The notes under the pieces were generated by a model that saw only the letters and a program-made list of their open reading frames with translations, did not search any database and had not been told where the DNA came from. Source: Paramicrobacterium agarici (GTDB lineage: Bacteria; Actinomycetota; Actinomycetes; Actinomycetales; Microbacteriaceae). From it: DNA of 64,000 nucleotides. The translations under genes and the position numbers were made by a program. Where the stretch lies: the NCBI RefSeq assembly GCF_002563955.1, contig NZ_PDJE01000001.1, forward strand, positions 434,001 to 498,000. Direction: 5' to 3'. This document shows, piece by piece, positions 1 through 8,179 of the stretch (the stretch's first letter is position 1; each line of letters opens with the position of its first letter).

Positions 1-359
1 CGCACCTGCAGAAGCTGCTCGCCGAGCAGATCGACCTGCTCGGCGACGGCCACACCCTCGTGCGCCGCGAGTACATGACGGCGATCGGCCCCGTCGACAT
101 TCTGGCGAAGGATGCTGCCGGCAGCTCCGTCGCCGTCGAGCTGAAGCGCCGCGGCGACATCGACGGCGTCGAACAGCTCACCCGCTACCTCGAGCTGATG
201 AACCGCGACCCTCTGCTCGCCCCCGTCACGGGAATCTTCGCGGCACAGGAGATCAAGCCGCAGGCTCGAACGCTCGCGGAGGACCGCGGCATCCGGTGTC
301 TTGTTCTCGACTACGACGCCATGCGCGGCATGGACATCGCCGACGGGCGTCTCTTCTAG
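1..359 (+). CDS. nucS: Endonuclease NucS (EndoMS), C-terminal part
   Basis: C-terminal ~118 residues of NucS/EndoMS, the nuclease that cleaves DNA at mismatches in actinobacteria lacking MutS/MutL. The frame is open from base 3, so the N-terminal DNA-binding domain lies left of the window. The visible part is the RecB-like PD-(D/E)xK domain: GPVDILAKD supplies the metal-binding Asp, VELKRR the E-x-K pair, followed by the QLTRYLE helix, [10 protein letters not shown] and the terminal [12 protein letters not shown] at 60 could be taken for a start, but family-like sequence (HLQKLLAEQ...LLGDG) continues upstream of it, so the gene is simply cut by the window edge. Identification is by recognition of conserved motifs. 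Confidence 0.93.
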   Translation, partial: HLQKLLAEQIDLLGDGHTLVRREYMTAIGPVDILAKDAAGSSVAVELKRRGDIDGVEQLTRYLELMNRDPLLAPVTGIFAAQEIKPQARTLAEDRGIRCLVLDYDAMRGMDIADGRLF

Positions 360-362
360 ATC

Positions 363-947
363 ATGCGTCTCATCTCATCGGCCGACCCCGATCTCTGGAT
401 TCCCGTCACGAGCTCTCTGGGGTGGAAGGGACGCCGCCATCGCAAAGCAGCACTGCGGATGCTGATGGCGAACGGCCCCGGACTGGGCGCCGGAGGGCAG
501 CGGCGAGGTTCGGGATTCGGTGCCTGGCTTGCCAGCCAGCTCGCTCCATTCGCGATGCGCAAGGCCGATGGACGGGTGCTTGCCTGGACATGGAAGGCCG
601 AGCCTGAGCTCGTTGTCGCGATCGCCACGACGCAGGAGCTGACGCCGCACGTGCGCATGGCTCGAGCATCGATGCCCATGGAGTATGACGACACCGAGAA
701 CTTTCCCACGCCGCTCGGCGTGGGCGAGAAGCTCGTGATGATGACGCCGCCGAATCCGCGCGGTCTGCCGTTCGCAACCTACACGTGGGACACGGGAACG
801 CATCTCGTCACGCTCACGGCTGTGTGCCCCGACCGTGAGCGCTTCGGAACACTGGAACCCGCGCTCGACGACCTTGCTCGCAGCATCCGCATCGCTGGCG
901 ACGCGACAGCTGGCGGCGATGACGTGCTGCACCTACCGCCTGCCTGA
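363..947 (+). CDS. Hypothetical protein, 194 aa, downstream of nucS
   Basis: I do not recognise the family. The ATG lies 3 nt after the nucS stop, so the two are probably co-transcribed. The product is soluble, with no signal peptide or membrane segment. Visible parts are a basic Gly/Arg-rich stretch around residues 35-50, a hydrophobic core (ELVVAIATTQELTPHVRMAR) and a C-terminal alpha/beta-like part ending in a charged helix. Codon use matches its neighbours and the frame is cleanly bounded, which supports a real gene. Confidence 0.6.
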   Translation: MRLISSADPDLWIPVTSSLGWKGRRHRKAALRMLMANGPGLGAGGQRRGSGFGAWLASQLAPFAMRKADGRVLAWTWKAEPELVVAIATTQELTPHVRMARASMPMEYDDTENFPTPLGVGEKLVMMTPPNPRGLPFATYTWDTGTHLVTLTAVCPDRERFGTLEPALDDLARSIRIAGDATAGGDDVLHLPPA

Positions 948-975
948 GACAAGTGCGGGCGCCGCCCGAACCGGA

Positions 976-1365
976 TCAGATGCTTCCGGAAGCCGAATGC
1001 AGTACTAGGCCGTGCCGCCGCGCAGCCGCATTCAGCTCATTGTCGAAAGCAAGAAATTCCGTCAGCTCACCGCCAACCTCAAGAGCTGTGGCCAGATGCA
1101 GCGCATCGAGGCTCCGAAGGCCTGACCTCAGCCGGATCGCGTCGTCGAGGACATTGTCGTCAACAGCAATGAGAGTAATCGTGTCGAGCACCTCGTCGAT
1201 GTGCTCCCTCGGGAGTCCGCGCCGATCCGCAGCTGCGCTCAGTTCGACGGCGAGCAGGCGAGAAGAAACAAGGCGATCAGACGTGGCGAAGAGGGTTCGA
1301 ACATGGGCACTCCCCGTCTCGTCGACGAGGGTCTTCATGACCGCCGACGTGTCAAGGTAGATCAC
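976..1365 (-). CDS. PIN-domain ribonuclease toxin, VapC-like
   Basis: 129-residue PIN-domain protein, the expected size for a VapC toxin, which acts as a Mg-dependent endoribonuclease. The four acidic active-site residues are recognisable: D5 (YLDTSA), E41 (AVELSAA), D87 (SLDALHLATA) and D108 (AFDNEL). The start codon overlaps the stop of the upstream antitoxin-like gene by 4 nt (ATGA), the usual translational coupling of vapBC pairs. The target RNA cannot be inferred from sequence. All catalytic residues are present, so the toxin looks intact. Confidence 0.9.
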   Translation of the reverse strand: MIYLDTSAVMKTLVDETGSAHVRTLFATSDRLVSSRLLAVELSAAADRRGLPREHIDEVLDTITLIAVDDNVLDDAIRLRSGLRSLDALHLATALEVGGELTEFLAFDNELNAAARRHGLVLHSASGSI

Positions 1366-1625
1366 CCGCGGTCCCGCCTGATGTCGGCCATGATCTCTTC
1401 GGTCGAGACGCCGAGCTGCGTCGGCTCGAAGCTCAGAGCCCCGCGCCGTTTTGCGGGACGAACCTTGCCTGCTGCGACCAGCCTCTCCCAGCCGGAGTCA
1501 CGCGTGGGAGCGATTTCAGCGATGGGACGCCCGCGGTCAGTGATGGTGACGCGTTCGCCAGCCGCCACACGCGCCAATACGCGCGCGGTTTGCTGATTCA
1601 GTTCGGTTCGAGTCACGCTTCCCAT
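1362..1625 (-). CDS. Phd/YefM-type antitoxin, VapB-like
   Basis: 87-residue partner of the adjacent PIN toxin. The N-terminus carries the Phd/YefM DNA-binding fold (TRTELNQQTARVLARVAAG, then VTITDRGRPIAEI). The C-terminal ~35 residues (KRRGALSFEPTQLGV...) would be the flexible segment that wraps the toxin. Such antitoxins normally also repress their own promoter. An in-frame GTG three codons in (VTRTELN) is an alternative start that fits the family's usual N-terminus. Confidence 0.87.
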   Translation of the reverse strand: MGSVTRTELNQQTARVLARVAAGERVTITDRGRPIAEIAPTRDSGWERLVAAGKVRPAKRRGALSFEPTQLGVSTEEIMADIRRDRG

Positions 1626-1703
1626 GCAACCATGCTAACCCCGAACTACTATTATTACTACACAGCTAGCACGACGCCTCTCTCGCCTACGATTGAGAGC
1701 ACA

Positions 1704-2369
1704 ATGAATACTTCTTCCGGCCCTTGGTCGTGCGTTCTCTTCGACCTTGACGGCACGCTCACCGACTCCGCACCCGGCATCGTCGACCGCATTGACCGAA
1801 CGCTGAAGCAGCTCGGCCGCCCCGCCGCAGACCGCGACGATCTGTTCAGCTGGGTCGGCCCGCCCATGCTTGAATCGCTCGAACAGTACGGCTTCACGCC
1901 GAACGAGGCGATCGAGGCACTCGACGTGTATCGCTCCATCTCTGAGGCAGAGGGACCGTGGTCGGGATCGTCGGTGTACGCCGGAATTCCCGACTTGCTG
2001 TCGCGCGTCAAGGCTGCGGGAATTCCGCTCGCCGTTGCGAGCAGCAAGCCCGAGTACCAGGTCGCGAAGGTCATTGAGCACTTCGGGCTGAAGCCGCACT
2101 TCGAGATTCTCTGCGGCGCCTCCGCCGACGAGACGATCAGCGCAAAGGCCGACGTCATTGCAGAAGCACTGCGTCGCCTGCACCATCGCGGCATCGACCT
2201 GTCGAACACGCTGTACGTTGGCGATCGCATACACGATGTCGAGGGCGCAACCGCGCACGGACTCCCGGTGATCATCGTCGACTGGGGCTACGGCACAGCA
2301 GCGGAGGCACAGGGGTCGCTCGCCCATGTCGCGACGATCTCCGAGCTCGAGAAGCATCTGCTCGGCTGA
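1704..2369 (+). CDS. HAD-family hydrolase, phosphoglycolate phosphatase-like
   Basis: 221-residue haloacid dehalogenase-type phosphatase. Motif I is FDLDGTLTD (nucleophile D14 and acid/base D16), motif II lies in AVASSKPEYQ, and motif IV is YVGDRIHDVEGA. A helical cap sits between motifs I and II (about residues 20-85), as in Gph/PGP-like enzymes; the physiological substrate cannot be told. The frame is open from 1590, but family similarity begins only just before motif I, so the ATG at 1704 is taken as the start. The neighbouring antitoxin gene is divergent. Confidence 0.88.
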   Translation: MNTSSGPWSCVLFDLDGTLTDSAPGIVDRIDRTLKQLGRPAADRDDLFSWVGPPMLESLEQYGFTPNEAIEALDVYRSISEAEGPWSGSSVYAGIPDLLSRVKAAGIPLAVASSKPEYQVAKVIEHFGLKPHFEILCGASADETISAKADVIAEALRRLHHRGIDLSNTLYVGDRIHDVEGATAHGLPVIIVDWGYGTAAEAQGSLAHVATISELEKHLLG

Positions 2370-2421
2370 GCATTGCCACAGGGCTCGCGCCCGCGCAGCA
2401 TCCGTTTTCTAGACTTTGAGT

Positions 2422-3726
2422 ATGTCTTCGCTCTGGTGGGTGCCATCGCTCGTCGTCTTCGGAACGACAGCGCTCATCATTGTGGGAGTCGTGCTCGCCG
2501 TCAAGGCGCGGCGGAGGCGCGCGATCGCCTCTGGGCGCATCGCCGATACGCGGCCCGAGCCAATCGAGCACCTCGAGGTGCGCGCTGGACAGGCGCTCGT
2601 TCAGGCGGACGAGGCGGTGCGCCGAGGCGTTGAGGAGCACGCGTTCGCGGCAGCGCAGTTCGGCGTCGACGAGACCGCGGCGTTCGCGGCGGCTATCGAG
2701 AGCGCCCGCGGCCGCCTGAGCGAGGCGTTCGAGCTGCGACAGCGGCTCAGCGATTTCACGCCCGACACCGATGCCGATCGCCGCGCGTGGTCCGAGAGCA
2801 TCCTGCAAGCCTGCACAAACATCGAATCGACGCTCGACGAGCACACCGACGCGTTCGTCGGCAGGCGATCCGAAGAGCGCCTCGCGCCCGAACGCGTAGC
2901 GTCACTGCGCGCGCTGCGCACCCAGGTTGAAGCGAGAATTCCGGATGCTGTAGCCACACTCGCGCGTCTGTCGAAACTGTATGCCCCCGCGGCGTTCGCC
3001 GACCAGCGCGACGCCGTGACAACAGCGACGGCGCAGCTGGCCGAAGCCGACACTGCGTTGTCACGTGCCGAGTCGGCCGTCGCCGCTACAGAGCCCGCGG
3101 TTCCGGCGCTCGAGAAAGCCGAGGGCGCGTGCCGAGACGCGACCACGGCGCTCGATGCCCTGGCCCGCGCAGAAGAGCGGCTTGCCGACGCCGACACGGA
3201 GCTGCGTGAGGCGATCGTCGAAGCCGAACGCGCGCTTGCCGAAGCATCCGAGTTGCGCGACTCGAGCGAGATTCCGGATGCTGCCGAGCGCATTGCGAGC
3301 GGAATCACCGAGCTGCGCCGCGTGCTCGATACCGTCTCAGCGTCGACCGGACCGCAGACCCCGCTGCGGAGCGTCGACGACATTCGCTTTGCGCAGGCAC
3401 GGCTCGATGACGCCCTCGCATCAGCCCGCAGCGCACAGCAGCGCATCGACAGCGCTCGTGAGACATTAAGCGGTGCACTGTTCTCGGCGACGAGCCATCT
3501 CGATACGGCGCGCGAGTTCATTGCCGCAAACCGCGGGCGCGTGGGCCCAGACGCACGCACGCGGCTCGCCGAAGCCGAGCGCCAGCTCGCCCTCGCCAAG
3601 GCTGCCGGCGATCCGGTTGAGGCCGTCGACATCGCGCGCAGGGCAGCGCGACTTGCCCAGGACGCCGGGGACCTCGCGCACTATGACGCCGGACCTCGAA
3701 CAGCGCCAATCAAACGCCACAGCTGA
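2422..3726 (+). CDS. Membrane-anchored coiled-coil protein resembling the TPM-protein helical region
   Basis: 434 residues with one N-terminal membrane segment (about residues 5-27), a basic stop-transfer (KARRRRA), then ~400 residues of Ala/Glu/Arg-rich heptad-like helix. Parts such as EVRAGQALVQADEAV, FAAAQFG and LSEAFELRQRLSD resemble the long helical tail that follows the TPM (PF04536) domain in many actinobacterial proteins, but no TPM domain is present here. An in-frame TTG lies two codons upstream; ATG 2422 is the natural start. It is probably a cytoplasmic-face scaffold. The function is unknown. Confidence 0.7.
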   Translation: MSSLWWVPSLVVFGTTALIIVGVVLAVKARRRRAIASGRIADTRPEPIEHLEVRAGQALVQADEAVRRGVEEHAFAAAQFGVDETAAFAAAIESARGRLSEAFELRQRLSDFTPDTDADRRAWSESILQACTNIESTLDEHTDAFVGRRSEERLAPERVASLRALRTQVEARIPDAVATLARLSKLYAPAAFADQRDAVTTATAQLAEADTALSRAESAVAATEPAVPALEKAEGACRDATTALDALARAEERLADADTELREAIVEAERALAEASELRDSSEIPDAAERIASGITELRRVLDTVSASTGPQTPLRSVDDIRFAQARLDDALASARSAQQRIDSARETLSGALFSATSHLDTAREFIAANRGRVGPDARTRLAEAERQLALAKAAGDPVEAVDIARRAARLAQDAGDLAHYDAGPRTAPIKRHS

Positions 3727-3742
3727 GCGAGCGCATCCTTCG

Positions 3743-4135
3743 TCAATGCGCTGCGGCCCAGTGCGGACTCTGAATCAGACCGATCAGGTTGCCAAAGGGG
3801 TCGACGACCGAGGCGGTCCACCACTCTTCGCTTCGCTGCATGACGGGGTCGAACTCGCGGGCGCCGGCGGCGATGAGCTCATCGAACGAGGCCCGAACGT
3901 CGTCGACGTGCAAATAGACGAGCGTTCCGCCCGGCTTCGAGGTAACGGGGCGAAATGCGGCATCCATGACGGCGAATTCGTCTTCGTCGTCTCCGAAACG
4001 CCATTCGGCGTACTGTGGCTCCCCCGTTTCTGGGCGCTTGAAGTACGGCGCCTCGCCGAAGATGCCGGAGTACCACGTGATCGCGGCGGGCACATCGGTT
4101 GAGACGACGTTGACATTGGCAATTCCTCGAAACAT
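3743..4135 (-). CDS. VOC (glyoxalase/bleomycin-resistance) family protein
   Basis: 130-residue single-module VOC protein. Two beta-alpha-beta-beta-beta units are visible: IANVNVVSTDVPAAITWYSGIFG at the start and LVYLHVDDVRASFDELIAAGA in the middle, ending in VVDPFGNLIGLIQ, the typical last strand. VOC proteins include metal-dependent lyases, dioxygenases and drug-binding proteins; the ligand here is unknown. It is transcribed divergently from a WYL-domain regulator across a 103-bp gap holding a perfect inverted repeat, so it is the likely target of that regulator. Confidence 0.85.
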   Translation of the reverse strand: MFRGIANVNVVSTDVPAAITWYSGIFGEAPYFKRPETGEPQYAEWRFGDDEDEFAVMDAAFRPVTSKPGGTLVYLHVDDVRASFDELIAAGAREFDPVMQRSEEWWTASVVDPFGNLIGLIQSPHWAAAH

Positions 4136-4194
4136 GATTCTTTCCCTTCTCGCCCGGCGACTGTCCCCCGGCGCGTATCTCCATCATTTCCGCA

Positions 4195-4219
4195 AAAGTG
4201 CTCACCCTTTGAGCACTTT
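4195..4219. promoter_or_regulatory. Perfect inverted repeat between divergent VOC and WYL-regulator genes
   Basis: AAAGTGCTCA and TGAGCACTTT form perfect 10-bp arms around a 5-bp spacer. The repeat sits 20 bp before the WYL regulator start and about 60 bp before the divergent VOC gene start. The position and symmetry fit an operator for the dimeric YafY-type protein, controlling both genes. This is inference; the arms themselves are read directly. Confidence 0.7.
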
Positions 4220-4238
4220 GAATGGCAAAGTTGAGAAC

Positions 4239-5168
4239 ATGAGAGCAGACAGACTGATTCGCGTTCTCTTCGTGCTGCAATCCCGCGAATCGGTGACGGC
4301 CGCGCAACTCGCCGTTGAGCTCGAGACATCAGTCGCCACCGCGAGACGCGACCTCGAAGCGCTGTCGATGTCGGGAGTGCCCGTCTACCCACAACCGGGG
4401 CGCGGAGGCGGCTGGCGGCTGCTCGGAGGTGCTCGCACGAATCTCACGGGGCTCACCGAATCGGAGTCGACGGCGCTCTTCGCTCTGCTCGGCAAGGCTC
4501 AAGGCGGGGCGCGCGAAGCCGCGTCGGCGATTCAGAAGCTTCTCGCGGCGTTGCCAGCGACCTTCCGACACAACGCCCAGCGCGCCATCGGGTCGACGCT
4601 CGACGACGGCGCGGCCTGGGGCGACGCGCCGACCTCGACGCCTGCTGAAGTCTCGACTCTTCAGCGAGCCATCTCACACGAGCGCGCGATCCACCTCGGC
4701 TACCGCGCGCATCCTGCCAGCGCCGCGACACCACTGGGCGTGGCCACCCGCGGCGGGCACTGGTATCTTCTCGCCGATCCCGGCGCCGGGCCGCGCATGT
4801 ACCGCGTTGACCGCATCCGCGATCTCTCGATTCTCGACAGCGACGCACCGCCGCCACCTGGCTTCGACCTGAGCAGGGCATGGGCCGACGCCGTTGCAGC
4901 GGTGGAGTCACTGCGCGGAGCGTCGAGCGCGGAGGTCCTCGTCGATGACGATGCCGTCGCGGCGTTCGTGCGACGCTTCGGCAGACAGGCGAGTGTTCAG
5001 GATGCTGTAGGAAACGGCCGCGTGCGCGTCGAGGCACGCGCACAGAGCACTGAAGCGCTTGCGGAGCAGCTTGCCGGATGGGCTGCAGTGATCGAGGTCG
5101 TCGGGCCGTCTGAGGTTCGTCGCGCACTTGCCGATCTGGGCAGACGACTCGTCAATCGCTATGGCTGA
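4239..5168 (+). CDS. YafY-type HTH / WYL-domain transcriptional regulator
   Basis: 309 residues. The N-terminal DeoR/YafY-type helix-turn-helix (RLIRVLFVLQSRESVTAAQLA...TARRDLEALSMSGVPVY) is followed by the linker RGGGWRLL, the WYL domain around residues 140-205 (IHLGYRAHP...HWYLLADP...MYRVDRIRDLSIL) and a C-terminal WCX extension. WYL domains bind small ligands or nucleic-acid signals. The frame extends upstream to 3966, but family similarity starts at MRADRLIRVL, so ATG 4239 is used. It probably represses itself and the divergent VOC gene through the inverted repeat just upstream. Confidence 0.88.
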   Translation: MRADRLIRVLFVLQSRESVTAAQLAVELETSVATARRDLEALSMSGVPVYPQPGRGGGWRLLGGARTNLTGLTESESTALFALLGKAQGGAREAASAIQKLLAALPATFRHNAQRAIGSTLDDGAAWGDAPTSTPAEVSTLQRAISHERAIHLGYRAHPASAATPLGVATRGGHWYLLADPGAGPRMYRVDRIRDLSILDSDAPPPPGFDLSRAWADAVAAVESLRGASSAEVLVDDDAVAAFVRRFGRQASVQDAVGNGRVRVEARAQSTEALAEQLAGWAAVIEVVGPSEVRRALADLGRRLVNRYG

Positions 5169-5262
5169 ACGCTCACCTCTCTCCTCTCGAATCTGAGTTG
5201 ACGCGCCGAAGCGGCTACACTTCGTGCGGAGACTCCCGCCACGACAAGGACGACGCACCCGC

Positions 5263-6219
5263 ATGACGATCGACAAGAAGCAGCTCGAAGGGCTCACGAA
5301 GAAAGAGCGCCGCGAGCTGCAGCGAGAGATGGCCCGCATTAAGCGCGAGACCGATCGCAAACGGCGCAAGCGCCGCAAGGTTCTCGGCATCTCCGGTCTC
5401 ATTCTGCTGATCGTCGCCATCATCGCGGCCGTCGCGCTCGTGGTGTGGACGCAGCTGCGCCTCGCGAACGAGGGGCCCGAGAACATGGCGAGCGACGGCA
5501 TCGTGCTCACCGGCGACGGCCAGACGATTTCCGCCATGCCCACGGGAGCGCACGGGTGGCTTGAGCCGGCTGCTGATGTTCCCGAGCCTGAAGAAGGCAT
5601 CGTTCCGCTCACGGTTTACGTCGACTACGGCAGTCAAGACGCTGCGGCGTTCTTCGCAACGAACGGGCAGCAGCTGCAGCAGTGGCTGACGTACGGCTTC
5701 GTTCAGCTCGAGATCAAGCCGATCGCTCTCGACCAATACGACGAGGCGACCGATAACTATTCGACACTTGCCGCGAACGCAGCGGCCTGCGTCGCGAACT
5801 TTGCGCCGACCAACTTCCTCGCCGTCAACACGGCACTGCTCGACGCGAATCCGCTCGTGACCGACACCGCCATCGACAAGGCCGGCGTCTCGAAGGCCGT
5901 CGCGACCGCGCTGGGCGGAGAGAACACAGACATCTCGACGTGCATCGCCAACGACCGCTACGCCAACTGGGTGGCGACGGTGAGCCAGAACGCGGCGAAC
6001 GGACCGCTGCAGGGCACCGACGTGCAGAAGGTCGCGCACGCACCGCTCGTGCTCGTCGACGGCAAGAAGTTCACGGGCAAGAACGACGAGTCGACCGACC
6101 TGCTCTCGTTCATTTCGGAGGTGCTCGCGGCCGAGCAGAAGGCGAAAGAGGGCGAGGGCTCAGAGGAGTCGACGCCCACGCCGACTCCGACGGGATCCGC
6201 GACTGAGGGTGCGAAGTAG
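5263..6219 (+). CDS. Membrane-anchored DsbA-like thioredoxin-fold protein lacking CxxC
   Basis: 318 residues: a highly basic N-terminal helix (KKERRELQREMARIKRET), one membrane segment (about residues 45-67) and an extracytoplasmic DsbA/thioredoxin-like domain. It aligns segment by segment with its downstream neighbour (EGPENMASDGIVL vs AGPKNMISDGILF; YVDYGSQDAAAFF vs YLDYMCPYCGQFE). The CPYC active site is replaced by SQDA, so it cannot be a thiol oxidase; two other Cys lie further along the domain. The cis-Pro loop (APLVLVDGKKF) is kept. The start is ATG 5263 behind an AAGGA box; an upstream in-frame codon at 5224 lacks support. The C-terminus is a low-complexity TPTPTPTG tail. Confidence 0.82.
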   Translation: MTIDKKQLEGLTKKERRELQREMARIKRETDRKRRKRRKVLGISGLILLIVAIIAAVALVVWTQLRLANEGPENMASDGIVLTGDGQTISAMPTGAHGWLEPAADVPEPEEGIVPLTVYVDYGSQDAAAFFATNGQQLQQWLTYGFVQLEIKPIALDQYDEATDNYSTLAANAAACVANFAPTNFLAVNTALLDANPLVTDTAIDKAGVSKAVATALGGENTDISTCIANDRYANWVATVSQNAANGPLQGTDVQKVAHAPLVLVDGKKFTGKNDESTDLLSFISEVLAAEQKAKEGEGSEESTPTPTPTGSATEGAK

Positions 6220-6240
6220 CGCACAACGACGCGCAAAATG

Positions 6241-6281
6241 AGCGGATGCTACGCGGCGATGTCGCGTAGCATCCGCTCTTT
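6241..6281 (+). terminator. Rho-independent terminator
   Basis: Perfect 15-bp stem (AGCGGATGCTACGCG / CGCGTAGCATCCGCT) with a 7-nt loop, followed by CTTTT, starting 21 nt after the CxxC-less DsbA-like gene. It separates the two DsbA-like paralogues into distinct transcripts. Confidence 0.9.
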
Positions 6282-6361
6282 TCAGCACTCACACATAAGA
6301 CGCATACCCTCCTGGCGTATTGTTGAAATGACAACCTCCCCGCCCCCGACCAGGATGAGCC

Positions 6362-7324
6362 GTGAGCAAAAAGCCCAACAATGTCCCACCAGCCGGAGCG
6401 TCGAAGAAGCAGCGACAGCAGCACATTCGGGAACTCGCGCGCCAGGAGCGCGAACGCCACGAGAAGCGTGAACGCCGCGTGCGTTGGGCATGGCAGGGCG
6501 GGATCGGCGCGATCATTCTCGCGGTCGTCGCCATCGTTGTCGTGGTGATCGTCACGTCGATGAAGCCGTCGGTGACAGCGGCGGGGCCGAAGAACATGAT
6601 CAGCGACGGCATCCTGTTCACCGCCGGCGAGAACGGGGCAGCAGTCGTCGAGACGCCGGCGATGGAAGAAGGCGGCACGCCCACGCCGACGGATTACTCA
6701 CAGTACTCCGATGCCGTGAACGTCATCGTCTACCTCGACTACATGTGCCCCTACTGCGGCCAGTTCGAGCAGGCGAACGGCGAGATGCTCACGAGCCTGA
6801 CGGCATCCGGCGACATCACGCTTGAAATGCATCCGATCTCATTCCTCGACAGCATGTCGCAGGGAACCGAGTACTCAACACGTGCGGCGAACGCCATGGC
6901 AGCCGTCGCGAACTACCAGCCCGAGGTGTTCCTCGACGCCAACGCGGCGCTGTTCGCCAACCAGCCCGCCGAGAACACCGAGGGGCTGACCGACGACGAG
7001 ATCTGGTCGATTCTGCAGTCCGCAGGAGTCTCTGACGAGAACGTCAAGAAGGCGATCGACGAAGGGACATTCTCAACGTGGGTCGGCGAGCAGACCGACC
7101 GCGCCATGGACGAGAACCTGCCGTACCTGACCGGAGACAATGCGGCACCGCTCAGCGGAACGCCCACGGTGATCATCGACGGCTCGCTCTACCAGGGAAG
7201 CATCACCGACTCAGGCGCGCTCGCGAAGGCGATTCAGGATGCTGCCACCCAGTCGGGCGGCTCGGGATCCGACGGCTCGCAGACTGATGCGCCAGCGACC
7301 GAGGAGCCCTCAGCCGAGCAGTAA
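6362..7324 (+). CDS. Membrane-anchored DsbA-family thiol oxidoreductase (CPYC)
   Basis: 320 residues with a GTG start. A basic cytoplasmic helix rich in Arg/Glu (about residues 15-40) is followed by one membrane segment (about 45-66), then a thioredoxin-fold domain with the active site YLDYMCPYCGQF and the cis-Pro loop GTPTVIIDG. The family introduces disulfides into exported proteins and is anchored outside the membrane in actinobacteria. A Gly/Ser/Thr-rich tail ends the protein. It is the functional-looking paralogue of the preceding CxxC-less gene and has its own transcript between two terminators. Confidence 0.92.
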   Translation: MSKKPNNVPPAGASKKQRQQHIRELARQERERHEKRERRVRWAWQGGIGAIILAVVAIVVVVIVTSMKPSVTAAGPKNMISDGILFTAGENGAAVVETPAMEEGGTPTPTDYSQYSDAVNVIVYLDYMCPYCGQFEQANGEMLTSLTASGDITLEMHPISFLDSMSQGTEYSTRAANAMAAVANYQPEVFLDANAALFANQPAENTEGLTDDEIWSILQSAGVSDENVKKAIDEGTFSTWVGEQTDRAMDENLPYLTGDNAAPLSGTPTVIIDGSLYQGSITDSGALAKAIQDAATQSGGSGSDGSQTDAPATEEPSAEQ

Positions 7325-7334
7325 TCGCTTTGTG

Positions 7335-7371
7335 AAGGCCCGGGCACCGTTCAGCGGCGCCCGGGCCTTTT
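7335..7371 (+). terminator. Rho-independent terminator
   Basis: Perfect 11-bp stem (AAGGCCCGGGC / GCCCGGGCCTT) with a 13-nt loop running into TTTT, placed 11 nt after the CPYC DsbA-like gene stop. Confidence 0.92.
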
Positions 7372-7410
7372 ATCTTCGAGCGCAAACGGTCCGCGGCGTA
7401 GAATCCGGGT

Positions 7411-7755
7411 ATGGGCGTTGAGATCAAGCGCGTGTACGAGGACGCTGCGAAAGCCGACGGTTTTCGCGTGCTCGTAGATCGGCTCTGGCCACGCGGCGTC
7501 AAGAAGGAGGCGGCCGAGCTCGACGCCTGGCTGAAAGACGTCGCGCCGAGCGCGGACCTGCGCACGTGGTGGAATCACGACCCCGATCGCATGGACGAGT
7601 TCGAACAGCGGTATCGCAGCGAGCTCGACGAGAACGATGCCGTCGACGAGCTGCGTGGGATTGTCGACACGCACGGCTCTGTGACGCTCGTCTACGGCGC
7701 GAAAGACACGCACGTCAACCACGCGCGGGTGCTGCGGGACTACTTACGGGACTGA
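7411..7755 (+). CDS. DUF488 family protein
   Basis: 114 residues matching the short DUF488/YeaO-type family: IKRVYEDA near the N-terminus, FRVLVDRLWPRGVKK, the central DLRTWWNHDPDRMDEFEQRY and the closing VTLVYGAKDTHVNHARVLRDYL. It is a soluble protein of unknown biochemical role. The gene is isolated between an upstream terminator and a convergent HxlR gene 13 bp downstream, so it is probably monocistronic. Confidence 0.88.
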   Translation: MGVEIKRVYEDAAKADGFRVLVDRLWPRGVKKEAAELDAWLKDVAPSADLRTWWNHDPDRMDEFEQRYRSELDENDAVDELRGIVDTHGSVTLVYGAKDTHVNHARVLRDYLRD

Positions 7756-7768
7756 CGCCGCCTCACCG

Positions 7769-8134
7769 TCAGGCACCCAGGACATCATCGAACATCGTGC
7801 GCGACTCCAGCACGCCGTCGAGGTGATCGACGGCCCAGCGCTCAAGCGCAGCGAGCGGCGCGCGCAGGCTCCGACCAGCATCCGTCAACTCGTATTCGAC
7901 GCGCGGCGGAATCTCCGGAAAGACCGTTCGGGTCACGAGTCCATCGCGCTCAAGGCTGCGCAACGTCTGCGTGAGCATCTTCTGCGACACCCCGTCGACG
8001 CGGCGCGCGATCTCCCCGTACCGTTTCGGACCGTCTGAGAGAGAGCCGACGACGAGCACGGTCCATTTATCGCCGATGCGATCGAGAACACGGCGCGAGG
8101 GGCAGTTTCTCGCGTAGGGGTCTGGTCCGGACAT
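7769..8134 (-). CDS. HxlR-family winged-helix transcriptional regulator
   Basis: 121 residues. It has the HxlR hallmarks: CPSRRVLDRIGDKWTVLVVGSL (Cys15 position as in redox- or electrophile-sensing members), PKRYGEIARRVDGVSQKMLTQTLRSLERDGLV as recognition region, and the wing VFPEIPPRVEYELTDAGRSL. The frame extends to 8185, but MSGPDPYARNCPSR from 8134 is the family-like start. It is divergent from an NAD(P)-binding oxidoreductase, a common arrangement in which the regulator represses the oxidoreductase until an electrophile or quinone is sensed. Confidence 0.9.
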   Translation of the reverse strand: MSGPDPYARNCPSRRVLDRIGDKWTVLVVGSLSDGPKRYGEIARRVDGVSQKMLTQTLRSLERDGLVTRTVFPEIPPRVEYELTDAGRSLRAPLAALERWAVDHLDGVLESRTMFDDVLGA

Positions 8135-8179
8135 GCGTGTCTCCTTGGTTTGCCTGTGCTGGCGCATCTCGGGTTCGTC

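Noticed and set aside
1635..2357. Long minus-strand open frame over the HAD phosphatase
   Set aside because: Shadow frame: no recognisable domain, and the plus strand has all HAD motifs.
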